This document shows positions 34,063 through 44,256 of a DNA stretch of 64,000 nt, piece by piece (position 1 is the stretch's first letter; every line of letters begins with the position of its first letter). The notes below the pieces were generated by a model. That model had not been told where the DNA came from. It saw only the letters and a list, made by a program, of their open reading frames with translations, and ran no database searches. A program made the position numbers and the translations under genes. This DNA comes from Platanthera guangdongensis (Eukaryota > Streptophyta > Magnoliopsida > Asparagales > Orchidaceae), in the NCBI GenBank assembly GCA_039583875.1, contig CM077163.1, forward strand, positions 231,624,646 to 231,688,645, in the 5' to 3' direction.

Positions 34063-34160
34063 GATCCATTGATGATGAGTAGTGTAAAAACTCCATAGTT
34101 AAGCATGCTCGAACGAAAGTAATCTTGGGATGAGTAATCTGTGGGAAGTCCCTGTTCTAA
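34063..34160 (+). ncRNA. 5S rRNA-like segment (relic; Cassandra-type TRIM or 5S pseudogene)
   Basis: The block aactccatagttaagcatgc, tcgaacgaaagtaatcttgg, then gatgagtaatctgtgggaag and tcc aligns with the internal promoter half of plant 5S rRNA: box A (agttaagcgtgctt), the intermediate element (ggatgggtgacc) and box C (tgggaagtcc). Around 15-20 of about 70 bases differ, so it is not a functional 5S gene. Cassandra retrotransposons carry 5S-derived promoters in their LTRs, so a degraded Cassandra LTR is likely. I could not define LTR ends. Confidence 0.6.
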
Positions 34161-34674
34161 CAACTTAACTTGAGTTTCACTCATTAAAGGGAAGTCCCCG
34201 ATGTGCCATGTTGTGGAACCAGGTATGAGGTGAGCGTTTGGGGTGTAGCTCGGTAACATGCCTACCCCTAAAGAGAGAAGGGCGGGGGCGTTAGAGTCTT
34301 CCTCCTTACCTCCGTCCTAGACTTTTATGTGGGGGACATGTTCAACCCAAGGTTCGCGTGTTCCTTTGACGCCTGGCTCAGGACATCTTGCCGACAGTTT
34401 ATTCTCTTCACCGATGACATTATGTTGACGTGCATATATGGTTGCCGTCTTCGTGGTTTCGTCGACGAAGAAGTTCAGACGGATTTGGGCTTTACATTTG
34501 TGTTGTGGATGGGGTTGTTGGATCCAGTTTTGATGGGGTTTGGCCTTTGGGCGATTTCAGATGGATTTGCTCTCTTCTCCGTGAGGTGGTGGGCCGCAAT
34601 CAGATGCTGATGGCGTTCTTCAACCGTTGGATGAGAGAGTTGCTTGTCCCGAGTCAATCTTCCCCCATTCCGAA
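34161..34674 (+). promoter_or_regulatory. Upstream region of amine oxidase exon 1
   Basis: 514 bp between the 5S-like relic and the start codon. No clear TATA box was identified. Promoter function is inferred from position only. Confidence 0.35.
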
Positions 34675-35866
34675 ATGGAATCCCTAATCCCCGTCTCATT
34701 CTTCTTCCTCGTCACCATCATCACCTCTGCATCTTCCTCGCCGCCTTCCTCCGTCGACTCCCACCTCGGCAACATCGCCAGTCACCCCCTCGATCCCCTC
34801 ACCTTCTCGGAGATCTCCGTCGCCCGCTCCATCCTCATCTCCCATCCCCCCTTCTCCCACCCAAACCCCTTCCCTTCCATCCACTCCCTCTCACTCTTAG
34901 AACCCCCTAAATCATCCGTCCTTTCCTGGATTCCGGCATCTCCTCTCCCCTCCCGCCGTGCCTCCGTCACGCCTACTCCCCAACATCACCCATCTCCTCA
35001 CCCTCGACATCTCCTCCCGCAGCGTCCTCTCCCACTCCACCATCCCCACCCCTCCGCCTTCCCCGCATCACCCTCACCGACTTCTCCCTCGCCGCCTCCG
35101 TCGCCATCGCCGACCCCCGCGTCGTCCGTGCCGCCATCGCCCGTGGCCTCGACCCCTCCCGTCTCTCCTGCTTCCCTCTATCGCCGGGATGGTTCGGCCC
35201 GGAGGAGGAGGGAAGGCGGCTCGCCAAGATCCAGTGCTTCGCCCTTTCTCCCAGCACCGCCAACTTTTACATGCGCCCGCTCGAAGGCCTTACTGCTCTG
35301 GTCGACATCGACGCCGGAGCGGTGCTTTGGGTACGCGACGAGGGGCTACAAATCCCTGTACCAAGCGGGGATGGCACCGACTACCGTTCACCGGACGGCG
35401 GGCGGGCAGTGGTGGAGCTGGGATGGAGATGACGGGAGGAGGGAGGGGGTTCGTGGTGGAGGGAGGGCATACGGTGAAGTGGGGGAGGTGGGAGCTGCAC
35501 TTGAAGGCGGATGAGAGAGCTGGGATGGTGGTGTCGACGGCGAGGGTTAGAGACGACTACGATGAGGGGCAACGGTGGAGGAGCGTGATGTATAAGGGAA
35601 TGTCGTCGGAGCTGTTCGTGCCGTACATGGACGGGAGCCAGGGCTGGTATTACAGGGGATACATGGATGCCGGGGAATACGGGCTGGGGACCTGCGCACT
35701 GCCGCTGGTGAGGCTGAATGATTGCCCTAGGAACGCCTATTACATGGATGCAGTATTTGTGAGGGAAGACGGCGAGCCCTACGTTCGCCGGGATGTTATC
35801 TGCTTGTTCGAGAGGTACGCCGGCGATGTTGCGTGGCGCCACTCCGAGCTCTTTTCACACGAAGAT
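34675..35866 (+). CDS. Copper amine oxidase, exon 1 (frameshifted, opposite strand to exons 2-5)
   Basis: It starts at ATG 34675 with a signal-peptide-like MESLIPVSFFFLVTIITSAS, suggesting secretion. The N2 domain follows (HPLDPLTFSEISVARSILIS, NPFPSIHSLSLLEP), then N3 (GLDPSRLSCFPLSPGWFGPE, CFALSPSTANFYMRPLEGLT), then the catalytic-domain start (SELFVPYMDG, YMDAGEYG with the family's catalytic base Asp, CLFERYAGDVAWRHSE). A GT donor follows HED at 35867, phase 0, matching exon 2. The reading needs three frame changes, near 34965, 35065 and 35425. These may be sequencing indels or real decay. With exons 2-5 the protein is about 688 residues, normal for plants. Confidence 0.9.
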
Positions 35867-36077
35867 GTAAGCCACAAAACCCTCAATCCTCGAAATTTTT
35901 TATGTTTATTTTTAAAGTTATTATTTGTCTACTATATTCAGGTAATAATTAGTATGTTGATGTTGAATTTGTGTATGTCTCAATGGTTTTGAAACAAAAA
36001 AGTGGTAATAAATTTGAGGAGATTATTGGTGAAAAAATTATGTAAGTTCTGCTGATGTAATTAAATAATATGAAAGT
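35867..36077 (+). other. Start of amine oxidase intron 1, interrupted by a copia element
   Basis: GTAAGC donor, then AT-rich intron sequence up to the target duplication AAAGT (36073-36077). Confidence 0.8.
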
Positions 36078-36224
36078 CGTTGAAAAGCTCATGTAAATAG
36101 GCCCATTTGTTTGTATTTCTTCTTTTCTGCTCTTTAGTCTCACATCTTGTATAAGACTATCTTCTCTCTTTCTCCCTCCTATAATGTGTATTCATGCATT
36201 GTACAAGGTTGAGTTTTCTCTACA
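36078..36224 (+). repeat. 5' LTR of copia 1 (left arm)
   Basis: 147 bp. It lacks about 25 bases present in the 3' LTR (after gtattcatgcattgta) and has substitutions including the first base (C for T). It ends ctctaca. Confidence 0.9.
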
Positions 36225-36236
36225 TGGTATCAGGGG

Positions 36237-37133
36237 GGAATGGTCCGGCCTGTCTGTTTGGAAACTGCCTGTTCTCCCGGCTGACCGCTCGGCTTCCCCT
36301 TCTCCAGCTTAGCTGCAGTGTCGTGTGACCTGTCTATTTCTAGCCGTTGTCTCCGTAACCGCGGCTTCCCGCGCGGATAAGGTCCTTCTTACCGCTTGCC
36401 TTACTCTGTATCTCTCGTGGCTTTCACGTCTCCTCCTCCTCCTCCTACCTCTCTTTTATAATCTCTCTTACACGTGGGGTCCACCCTCTCTTGTTTATTT
36501 CTCTGCCCGTGCGGCCTCCCTTACTATCCGCGCGGCCTTCCTCTCGCGTTTCTTTCTCTTCCCGCTTGCCGCGACTTCTCTAAAGTCGCTGCGGTCTCTC
36601 TTCTCGCCGCAAATTGCGCCTCTTACTCTGTCGCGACTTGTCTAAAGTCGCCGCGGCTTGACTTTGTCGCCGCAGTCTCTCTTATAGCCGTAAATGCGCC
36701 TCTTGCTTGCTGCTTTTTCTAGTCTATCCGCCGAGTTCTTTTTCCCTTCTCGCTGCGCTTTACCTCGCTTGTCGCTGTGGTTTCTTCTATTCTCGGCAAA
36801 GTTTGCATATAAGTCGTGACATCTCTCCTTGCCGTTGGTGGACTCACCTTGACCGTGCGGGCTTCTCTGCTAAACCTCTTCACCGACTAGTCGCTGTGAC
36901 CTGTCTTGTCGCTAGCGGTCTCTCCTCTCCTCTGCGGGCTCCGCATACTAGTCGTGGCATCCTCATTGCCGCTGGTGTGTTATCACCGTGACCGTGCAGC
37001 TTCTACCCGCTATCCGCTCTGCTTTCTGGTCGCGGCGACCACTTTGTCTTGCCGCTGGTCACTCAGACCGTGCGATCTCCTGTCTGGTCGCAGTTCTCTC
37101 TATCCGCCGTCCTAGCCTCCTGCTCGCCTAACC
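36237..37133 (+). other. Copia 1 leader
   Basis: A long C/T-rich untranslated leader with recurring cgcggc/gcggtctctc words. The frames here are not supported as genes. Position 36576 corresponds to the right-arm sequence at the window end (64000). Confidence 0.6.
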
Positions 37134-40100
37134 ATGACGACCTCTCCAGAGTCAACCAGACAGACAACCTCTTCCTCGGCAGACCGCCCGGCCTCTGCCC
37201 CTGAACTCCGTGATGAGCTGCAGATCACTACCAATTTACTAGCGGGGAAGAAGAACTTCGTGGAGTGGGTACATTCCGTTCGCCGCGTACTACAATCCAA
37301 AGGTTATCTCCATCACTTAACCCAAGTGCCTCCTGCTCCTCCAACTGACGATTGGTTGCGCAACGATGACCGGGTTCAGACATGGATCCTGAACTCTCTT
37401 GATACTGAACCCTACCGCATGACCATGTATGACGAAACAGCCAAGATAATGTGGGATGAGCTCCAGTTTGTATATTATGGTAAAGATAGTGTTCAACGCC
37501 TTTATGACATTATCACTGATCTCCAGTCCCTTGATGCTGACGGGGCTACCAACCTCACCTCTTTTGTTGCTTGGGCCAAGACTTTAGTCGAAGTATGGAT
37601 CCAACATCAACCTCCTATGTTGGATCTTGCTGCACAACAGGCTCAGAAAGAAGCCGTCGGTGTGGCCATGATGATGGCTCGTGTTCCACCTCATCTTCAC
37701 AGTGTTCGGGCCCAGATTCTCTCCTCAGTGGCTACTCCTCACTATCAGACGTGTGTTCTATGCTGCTCAAGGTCTCGCCGCCCCCTGATAGTTCTGCTCC
37801 TCCATCCCCGGCTCTCCTGCAGCAGACTTCTGCACCCCTGCTGCCTTCCCCTCCTTCCCGCAGGGGCGTTCTGGCTCTCGGGGCCGCGGACGGGGAGGCC
37901 GACCTCACCTAAAGTGTTTCTTTTGCGGGAAGGACGACCACCTTGAAGCCACCTGCTATCGCAAGCATGAGCTTCCACCTCGTCCACAGGGTATTGTTGC
38001 TGCTACCGACTCCTCTGCTCGTACTGACCTTGAAGAGGTCCGCCTTCAGCTCCAACAGCTCCAGGGTCTGCTCAGTCGTCCACCCGCCTCCATTGCCTCT
38101 GCTGCCTCCATCTCCAAGAAGGTATCACTTGTCTCTCCACTAGTCCGCGCTGGATAGTGACTCGGGTGTCACCCATCACATCACCTCCCTGCGGCCACAT
38201 CAATACCTGAATTCTCCTCATCCTAAGTGCATCACAGTGGCCAATGGGGACACTGTTCCTGTATCTAGATCGGCTGACATCCCTCTCACTTCTCTCTCTC
38301 TCTACGTTCGACTATTCATGTTCCGGGCTCCCCATTCAATTTGCTTTCTGTTGGTCGCTTGACTAATGATTTGAATTGCTCTGTAACATTTAACTCTTCT
38401 TCTTTTCTGATACATGATCACAGGACGCCGACTATCATTGGTAAGGGACGACTGCAGCACGGGCTCTACCTCCTTGATGAATCTCCCGCTATCCTCTCTT
38501 TAGTCTCCCCCATCGATTGTCATCGGCGTCTTGGTCATGCCCCTTACCAGTCCTCCAGAAGGCTCTACCCGATGTATCTTTATCTTCTTTTCAGTGTGAA
38601 TCATGTGTGTTAGGCAAGCAGCCTCGTTCATCTTTTTTATCTAAATGTACTCGGAGCACTGCTCCCTTTATTTTAGTACATTCTGATATTTGAGGTCCGT
38701 ATAAAGTTATTAACATTTCTGGTTATCGATATTTTCTGACGTTTATTGATGATTATTCGCGAATGACATGACTATATCTACTTCGTGATCGCTCTGAGCT
38801 TTCTTGTGTTTTTCGGGCGTTCCTTCTTGAGACTCAAACGCAATTCTTCACCAACATCAAAACTGTTCGCACAGACAATGCTCGTGAATACACTAGCCAC
38901 GAATTTGCAACTCTTTGCTCTGACTTTGGAGTTATTCACCAAACTCCATGTGCCTATACCCCCCAACAAAATACAGTCGCTGAGCGGAAGAATCGACACC
39001 TTCTCGATGTGGCCCGCTCCATCATGCTCCAAATGCACGTTCCCAAAACTTATTGGAACTTTGTTCTTTCGACGGCTTGCTATCTGATTAACCGTCTTCC
39101 TTCCCATATCCTCCACAATGTCACTTCATTCAGCCTCATGTTCCCATCAACTTCGACATTCTTTCTCACACCCCGCATCTTTGGGTGCATTTGCTACCTT
39201 CATAACCTTGGTCCAATTTTCGACAAATTGGACCCCGGGCTACCAAACACGTCTTTGTTGGTTACTCACGAACACAGAAAGGCCACGTCTGCTACTCACC
39301 GACTAACCGAAAGGTGACAGTTTCTGCTGATGTTACCTTTCAGGAGGATCTCCCTTTCTTCTCTGCTTCAAATCTTACATCTCCACCACCACTGTCTTAC
39401 GTCCTGTTATTCTCGTTACCACTCCACCACCAAGACCTACAGCCCATGCCCCCTGTTGCCAAACCTCCTGTTATTCGGGTCTGCACTCATCGCCATCCTG
39501 CTTCCAGTGCCCACTGCAGTCTGCCTCGCCCTCTGATGCTCTGAGTCCGCTGATCCGACACCGGAATTTACAGCTCATACCATGGCGAATTATGTATCCT
39601 TACATCGCCTTTCTCCACAACTTCATACTTTTGCCACTTCATTATCCTCTATTTCTGTACCTAACTCTGTGTAGGAGGCTCTCCAACATCCTGGCTGACA
39701 GACGGCTATGGAAGAAGATATGACGCCTCTCTGGCTAACCAAACCTGGTCCTTAATACCATTACCTACCTGACAAACACCTGTTGGGTGTAAATGGGTCT
39801 TTGTGATCAGGCATGCTACTGATGGAACGATTGACCGTCTGAAGGCCCACCTGGTGGCTCGTGACTTCACACAACAACAAGACCTCGATTATGAGGAGAC
39901 ATTCTCACCTGTGGCCGAGCTGAACACCGTTTGAGTTCTTCTCTCGGTAGCTGTGCATCGACAATGGTCATTACACCAACTGGACATCAAAATGTCTTCC
40001 TCAACGGCGACCTTCAGGAAACGGTTTTCATGCAGCAACCGCCCGAGTTTGAGACCACGGGGGAGTCCCAGGTTTGTCTTCTCAAGAAGTCCATCTATGG

Positions 40101-41150
40101 TCTCAAACAATCCCCTCGGGCATGGTTGACAAGTTCAGTAAGACTGTCCGGCAAGTTGGCTTCACTCGGAGTTCAGTTGACTTCTCACTATTCACACGTC
40201 ATCGGACAACGAGAACTATTCTTCTGTTGGTTTATGTTGATGATATCTTGATCATTGGAGACGATTCAAAGGCATCCAAATAGTCAAACAACTCCTTAGC
40301 TCCGTCTTTCAAACCAAGGATCTGAGACATCTTTGTTACTTTCTTGGTATTGAGGTCGCAAGACGACCAGATGGACTCGTCATCTCTCAAAGGAAATACT
40401 GCGTGGATCTCCTTCAGGATGCTGGTTACTCGGGATGCAAGCCTACTACTACTCGATGGACGCGAATCATAAGTTGTGTGCACATTCTTCTGATACAGAT
40501 ATTCCTCTTCAAAATCCGGAATACTATCGACGACTGGTTGGAAAATTGATCTATCTAACAGTCACAAGACCGGATATTTCCTTCGCTGTTGGGGTGGTCA
40601 ACAGATTTATGCATGCTCCGCGAACATCTCACATTCAAGCTGTTGAACGTATTCTTAGATACCTTAAAACATCCCGGGTCAAGGTTTGGTATACAAAACC
40701 TCATCCTCTACTCCAACATTGGTTGCGTACTCTGATGCAGACTATGCCGGTTCCTTGGATGATCGCCGGTCAACCGGTGATTTTTGTACCTATTTTGGAG
40801 GACATCTCGTTACCTGGCGGAGTAAGAAACAAACAATGGTTGCTCGATCATCAGCTGAAGCAGAATACCGATCAATGATGTCTTTTGTCTCTGAGCTTAC
40901 CTGGTTTGAAAGTCTCCTGGCCGATCTAGAGGTAAAACTTCCCTCACCTGTCATCCTGTTATGTGATAGCCAAGCGGCTATACATATTGCGAAGAATTCA
41001 GTCTTTCATGAAAGAACGAAACATATTGAAGTAGACTGTCACTTTATCCAGGATGAAGTCCAAATGAAGAAGATAGAATTGAAGCATGTTCCTGGTATTG
41101 AACAAGTGCTGATATCCTCACAAAGGCTCTACCTAGCACCTATTCTACCA
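37134..41150 (+). pseudogene. Copia 1 gag-pol, left arm copy (broken)
   Basis: The polyprotein order gag, protease, integrase, RT, RNase H identifies Ty1-copia. Gag starts MTTSPESTRQTTSSSADRPA; the finger is CFFCGKDDHLEATCYRKH; the integrase has FLTFIDDYSRM, TVRTDNAREY and QNTVAERKNR; RT has VYVDDILIIGDD; RNase H has SDADYAGSLDDRRSTGD and TKHIEVDCHFI. Some lesions, such as the stop after HSDI at 38693, are shared with the right arm. Others are one-base losses found only here (near 37739, 37866, 38120 and 38157). Confidence 0.88.
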
Positions 41151-41202
41151 GTGTTTGTCCAGCTTGGTGCATACGACTTGTACGCTCCAGCTTGCGGGGG
41201 AG

Positions 41203-41375
41203 TGTTGGAAAAGCCCATGTAAATAGGCCCATTTGTTTGTATTTCTTCTTTTCTGCTCTTTAGTACCACACCTTGTATAAGACTCTCTTCTATCTTTCTC
41301 CCTCCTATAAATGTGTATTCATACATTGTATTTGATCATTGAGAAAATATATACAAGGTTGAGTTTTTCTCTACA
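41203..41375 (+). repeat. 3' LTR of copia 1 (left arm)
   Basis: 173 bp, TGTTGGAAAAGCC to CTCTACA, directly after the polypurine tract; followed by TSD AAAGT. Confidence 0.93.
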
Positions 41376-41489
41376 AAAGTCAACATTCAAGGCCTTAATG
41401 TTAACTTAAATGAAAGAAATTTAAGTTAGCATATATACAATAGAATCTCATTTTAGTTTTTTTTAAATTATCTTTAGCCATGTGGTTTA

Positions 41490-41646
41490 GGCTCCGTTTG
41501 GGGGGACTTATTTTCACCGGTCAAGCGTTCGCGACCGAATGAACCGGGCCTTAAATTAAGCCCAGTTCATTCAGTCGCGAATTAAGGCCCAGTTCATTTG
41601 GTCACGAACGCTTGACCGGTGAAAATAAGTCCCCCCAAACGGAGCC
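41490..41646. mobile_element. Palindromic Tourist-like MITE (left arm)
   Basis: The termini ggctccgtttggggggactt and the inverse of aagtccccccaaacggagcc are perfect inverted repeats that extend through attttcaccggtcaagcg. Most of the 157 bp can fold back. The left flank is TTA and the right flank TTG, so the PIF/Harbinger TTA target duplication is only partly preserved. Confidence 0.83.
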
Positions 41647-41792
41647 TTGGTCAAAATGTTTGGATTGAAGTATGAATGAGGTTGTCTCGTGGGTTTCTAT
41701 GAAGCACAAACTTTTTTCCTTGAAGGCGGCCGTAGCCTAAATATATTAAAATAAGTAGTAACGTAAAGTCTTCAAATACATGGCATCATGCA

Positions 41793-44179
41793 TCAAAATT
41801 TACGAGAAAACGGGGTAAGAGGCATATTTCTTTCCCACAACAAGTCAATATAACAAGCATTCTTCGCAAGATGGTCGGCCGTCGCATTTGCCTTACAGTC
41901 AATAATGGAGATCACAACTCTCGGGAAGTCCTTCAAGTGTCCTGCAATGGAAGCTTCATACCCGCCAAAGAAGTAGCCGGATAAGTTCCGATTTATCCTT
42001 GAGCAAGCATCCACCGAGTCACCCTCCAAAACAACTCCAGAGAAGTCATTGGAGAAGTGCTCTGCTATTGAATTTTTTGAAGTGAAAGTGGCAGCCTGGG
42101 CGGACTGACCGCGCGGATTGGGCGGATAGAATTGGCGACGTGGGCCGACTGTCCGCACGAACTGGCAGACAGGATTGGAGACTAGCCAGGTCGGTTAGTG
42201 GTTTTGCAATTGGCTTGTTCCCAGGATGTAACGGACGGATAGGTTTGGTATCCGCGGGAGCTGCAGACTCATCTGGAGTTCGCCGAGTCCGGCATGTTGC
42301 GGACTCTTCTAGAGCTCTCGAGTTCGGCATGTACTTGTGCCCTTGGACTTGCTTTGGTGTGGTTTGGTGGAAACCGCGGAGTTCGCCGGATAGTGCGGAA
42401 TGGTGTTGAGTCCGCCAGGTGTGCAAACTGGTTCTTGAGTTCGCCGTTTTGGAGTCCGCGTTATGGACTCTTGGTGGTGTAGACTTGGTCTGTTTTGAAC
42501 CAAGTTCGGTTGTGCTCAGTTCGCGAGTTCGCGCGGTTAGCGCATATTGCTTTTCTATCCGTCGAGCTCGGCAGTTTGTCAGCTTGGTATAGTTGCGGGC
42601 TCGGAGTGTGCGGATTGGAGCAGTGTCCGCAGGATGTTGCGGACTTGTGGCGGTGTTCGCAGTGTCTGCAAGTGTGGCGGACTGTAGGCCTTGGCCTTGA
42701 TTGTGCGACAAGGAGGACTGGCTTCGTGTCCGCGCTGTGCTTATACGCTTGTGCTCGCCGCGAGATGGACGGTGTTCCTATCGGCTAGGCGGTGACCACA
42801 CTCCTCTCCGCGCCTATAAATAGGACCCCCTGTCACATCAACGGAATAACCAAATGAACAGTAAGTGAGCTCGGGCGATTGCTGCAGACAGTTTTTGTAT
42901 CCGCGTGGTTGAGAAGTTGACCGGTTTTTGCTGTGCAGATTGTGCGGATAACGCTGAGAAGCCAGAGACTTGTTTTAACTTGGGTCAGGGATCAGTGCAG
43001 ATTCTGCGGTTACAATTAGCGGTTAGCAGCAGCTCGCGGCTTGCGACTAGACGGTCTTCTCTTTGACAATCTTTCTCAGTTCAATAAAGCTGTTTGCTTC
43101 TGGCGGTCTGTTCAGTTAGGCAACAGCTGTTCGTGGATAATCTGGCGGCTAGACGCCCTCGCTGTTAGGCGGCTAAACGATTGCGGACGGAGTTCTTCGG
43201 CATTAGAATAACAGGGTGTCCGTGCGGTTAGATTTCGGTCTGGCGACCTGACGGTTTTAGCGGACTCCATAGTGCAGCTCAGCAGAATCAACGGTTACTT
43301 CTTCAGTCCGCGCGGCTAGATATTGCCTTATTGTTTTTGCTTTCATCGGGTACATTGGCGAATCATGTGTCGTCATGTATGTCTCGCTTTGTAAAGATTT
43401 TTGATTGTATAAGATTTTCTTGCTCTCCTTGTTTGCATCTGGTTTAATTGGCTTGGTTTGGTTGAGTGTTCCTGCGACCTGGTTTCCCGTTTCCGCATTT
43501 CACAATTTTTTACATCTGCGTGAGAGAGAACAGCCCTTGCCGCCATAAAAACTGTTATTCCAACTGATCTACTGCAGCACGACACGCCCAAAGCAACAAT
43601 TAAGTCACCATGATGATCACAAAAGGTGCAGCAAACCCGGCGATGTTGTTCTCCAAGACCGAATCATCAAAATTAATTTTCAATCAACCGACAGGCGGGG
43701 CGTCCAAGGAGACTGGTGGTTAAAAGGGGACGTCCAATGATTGTTCGATATGTTTTGTATAGCATTTATAACTATTGTTGCGGGCTGCATATATGGTTCC
43801 CCATGCTCCATACAATTAATTGCTTTTCAAATATGATAGACAATGGATGTGATAAAAGTAGTCATTTCCGTGGATTTATCTGTAAGTGATTCATCACTAA
43901 GGAATTCCAAAATGTTTGGCATGTAATGTGGGCCGGGATACACAGTCTTGCACCTTCGGTTCGAATTTGGATATGACATTGCAGTCTCCAAGCAAGTGAT
44001 TGATTGATTCTTCCAACCCACATCCCCACGGACAAGTCACATCATTGCGAAGCCGATGATGATATATCCAAGAGTATGTAGGTAGAAGATTATTGGCGGT
44101 TCTCCAAAGGTGCATCAGCATCCTGGGATGGGATTTAATTTTCCAGGTGCTGCTCTCAATATAGGCGGACGGCGAACAC
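41793..44179 (-). pseudogene. LINE C-terminal remnant: zf-RVT and RNase H, split by a solo LTR (left arm)
   Basis: Minus strand. 44179-43970 encodes the reverse-transcriptase zinc-binding domain (SHPRMLMHLWRTANNLLPTY, CPWGCGLEESINHLLGDCN). An RNase H domain begins at about 43690 (INFDDSVLENNIAGFGCTF) and is interrupted at 43519. It resumes at 42060 with NDFSGVVLEGDSVDACSRIN and KANATADHLAKNACYIDLLW, ending at 41793. Removing the 1449-bp LTR restores the domain. This is the usual C-terminus of plant L1 ORF2. Confidence 0.85.
42066..43514 (+). repeat. Solo LTR-A with exact 5-bp TSD (left arm)
   Basis: It is flanked by TCTGC (42061-42065 and 43515-43519). It starts TATTGAATTTTTTGAAG (first two bases TA for TG) and ends CACAATTTTTTACA. 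A TATA box, tataaatag, lies at 42815-42823. There is no internal region or second LTR, so it arose by LTR-LTR recombination. Confidence 0.92.
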
Positions 44180-44256
44180 TCCAAAGGTTCATCAGCATCC
44201 TGGGATGGGATTTAATTTTCCAGGTGCTGCTCTCAATATAGGCGGACGGCGAACAC
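44103..44256. repeat. 77-bp tandem duplication (left arm)
   Basis: Units 44103-44179 and 44180-44256 are nearly identical (for example tgcatcagcatcctgggatg against ttcatcagcatcctgggatg). It contains the start of the zf-RVT coding segment and marks the edge of the LINE remnant. Confidence 0.93.

Larger units (their letters stand above)
36078..41375 (+). mobile_element. Ty1-copia retrotransposon 1, left arm copy, exact 5-bp TSD
   Basis: A complete insertion flanked by AAAGT (36073-36077 and 41376-41380). 5' LTR 36078-36224, primer-binding site 36225-36236 (tggtatcagggg), coding region 37134-41150, polypurine tract gcgggggag ending at 41202, 3' LTR 41203-41375. It lies in intron 1 of the amine oxidase in the same orientation as exon 1. 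The same element is mirrored from 59185 to beyond 64000. Confidence 0.92.

Noticed and set aside
36325..36991. Three plus-strand ORFs before the copia 1 gag
   Set aside because: They lie in the element leader, are C/T-rich and lack any motif; gag clearly starts at 37134.
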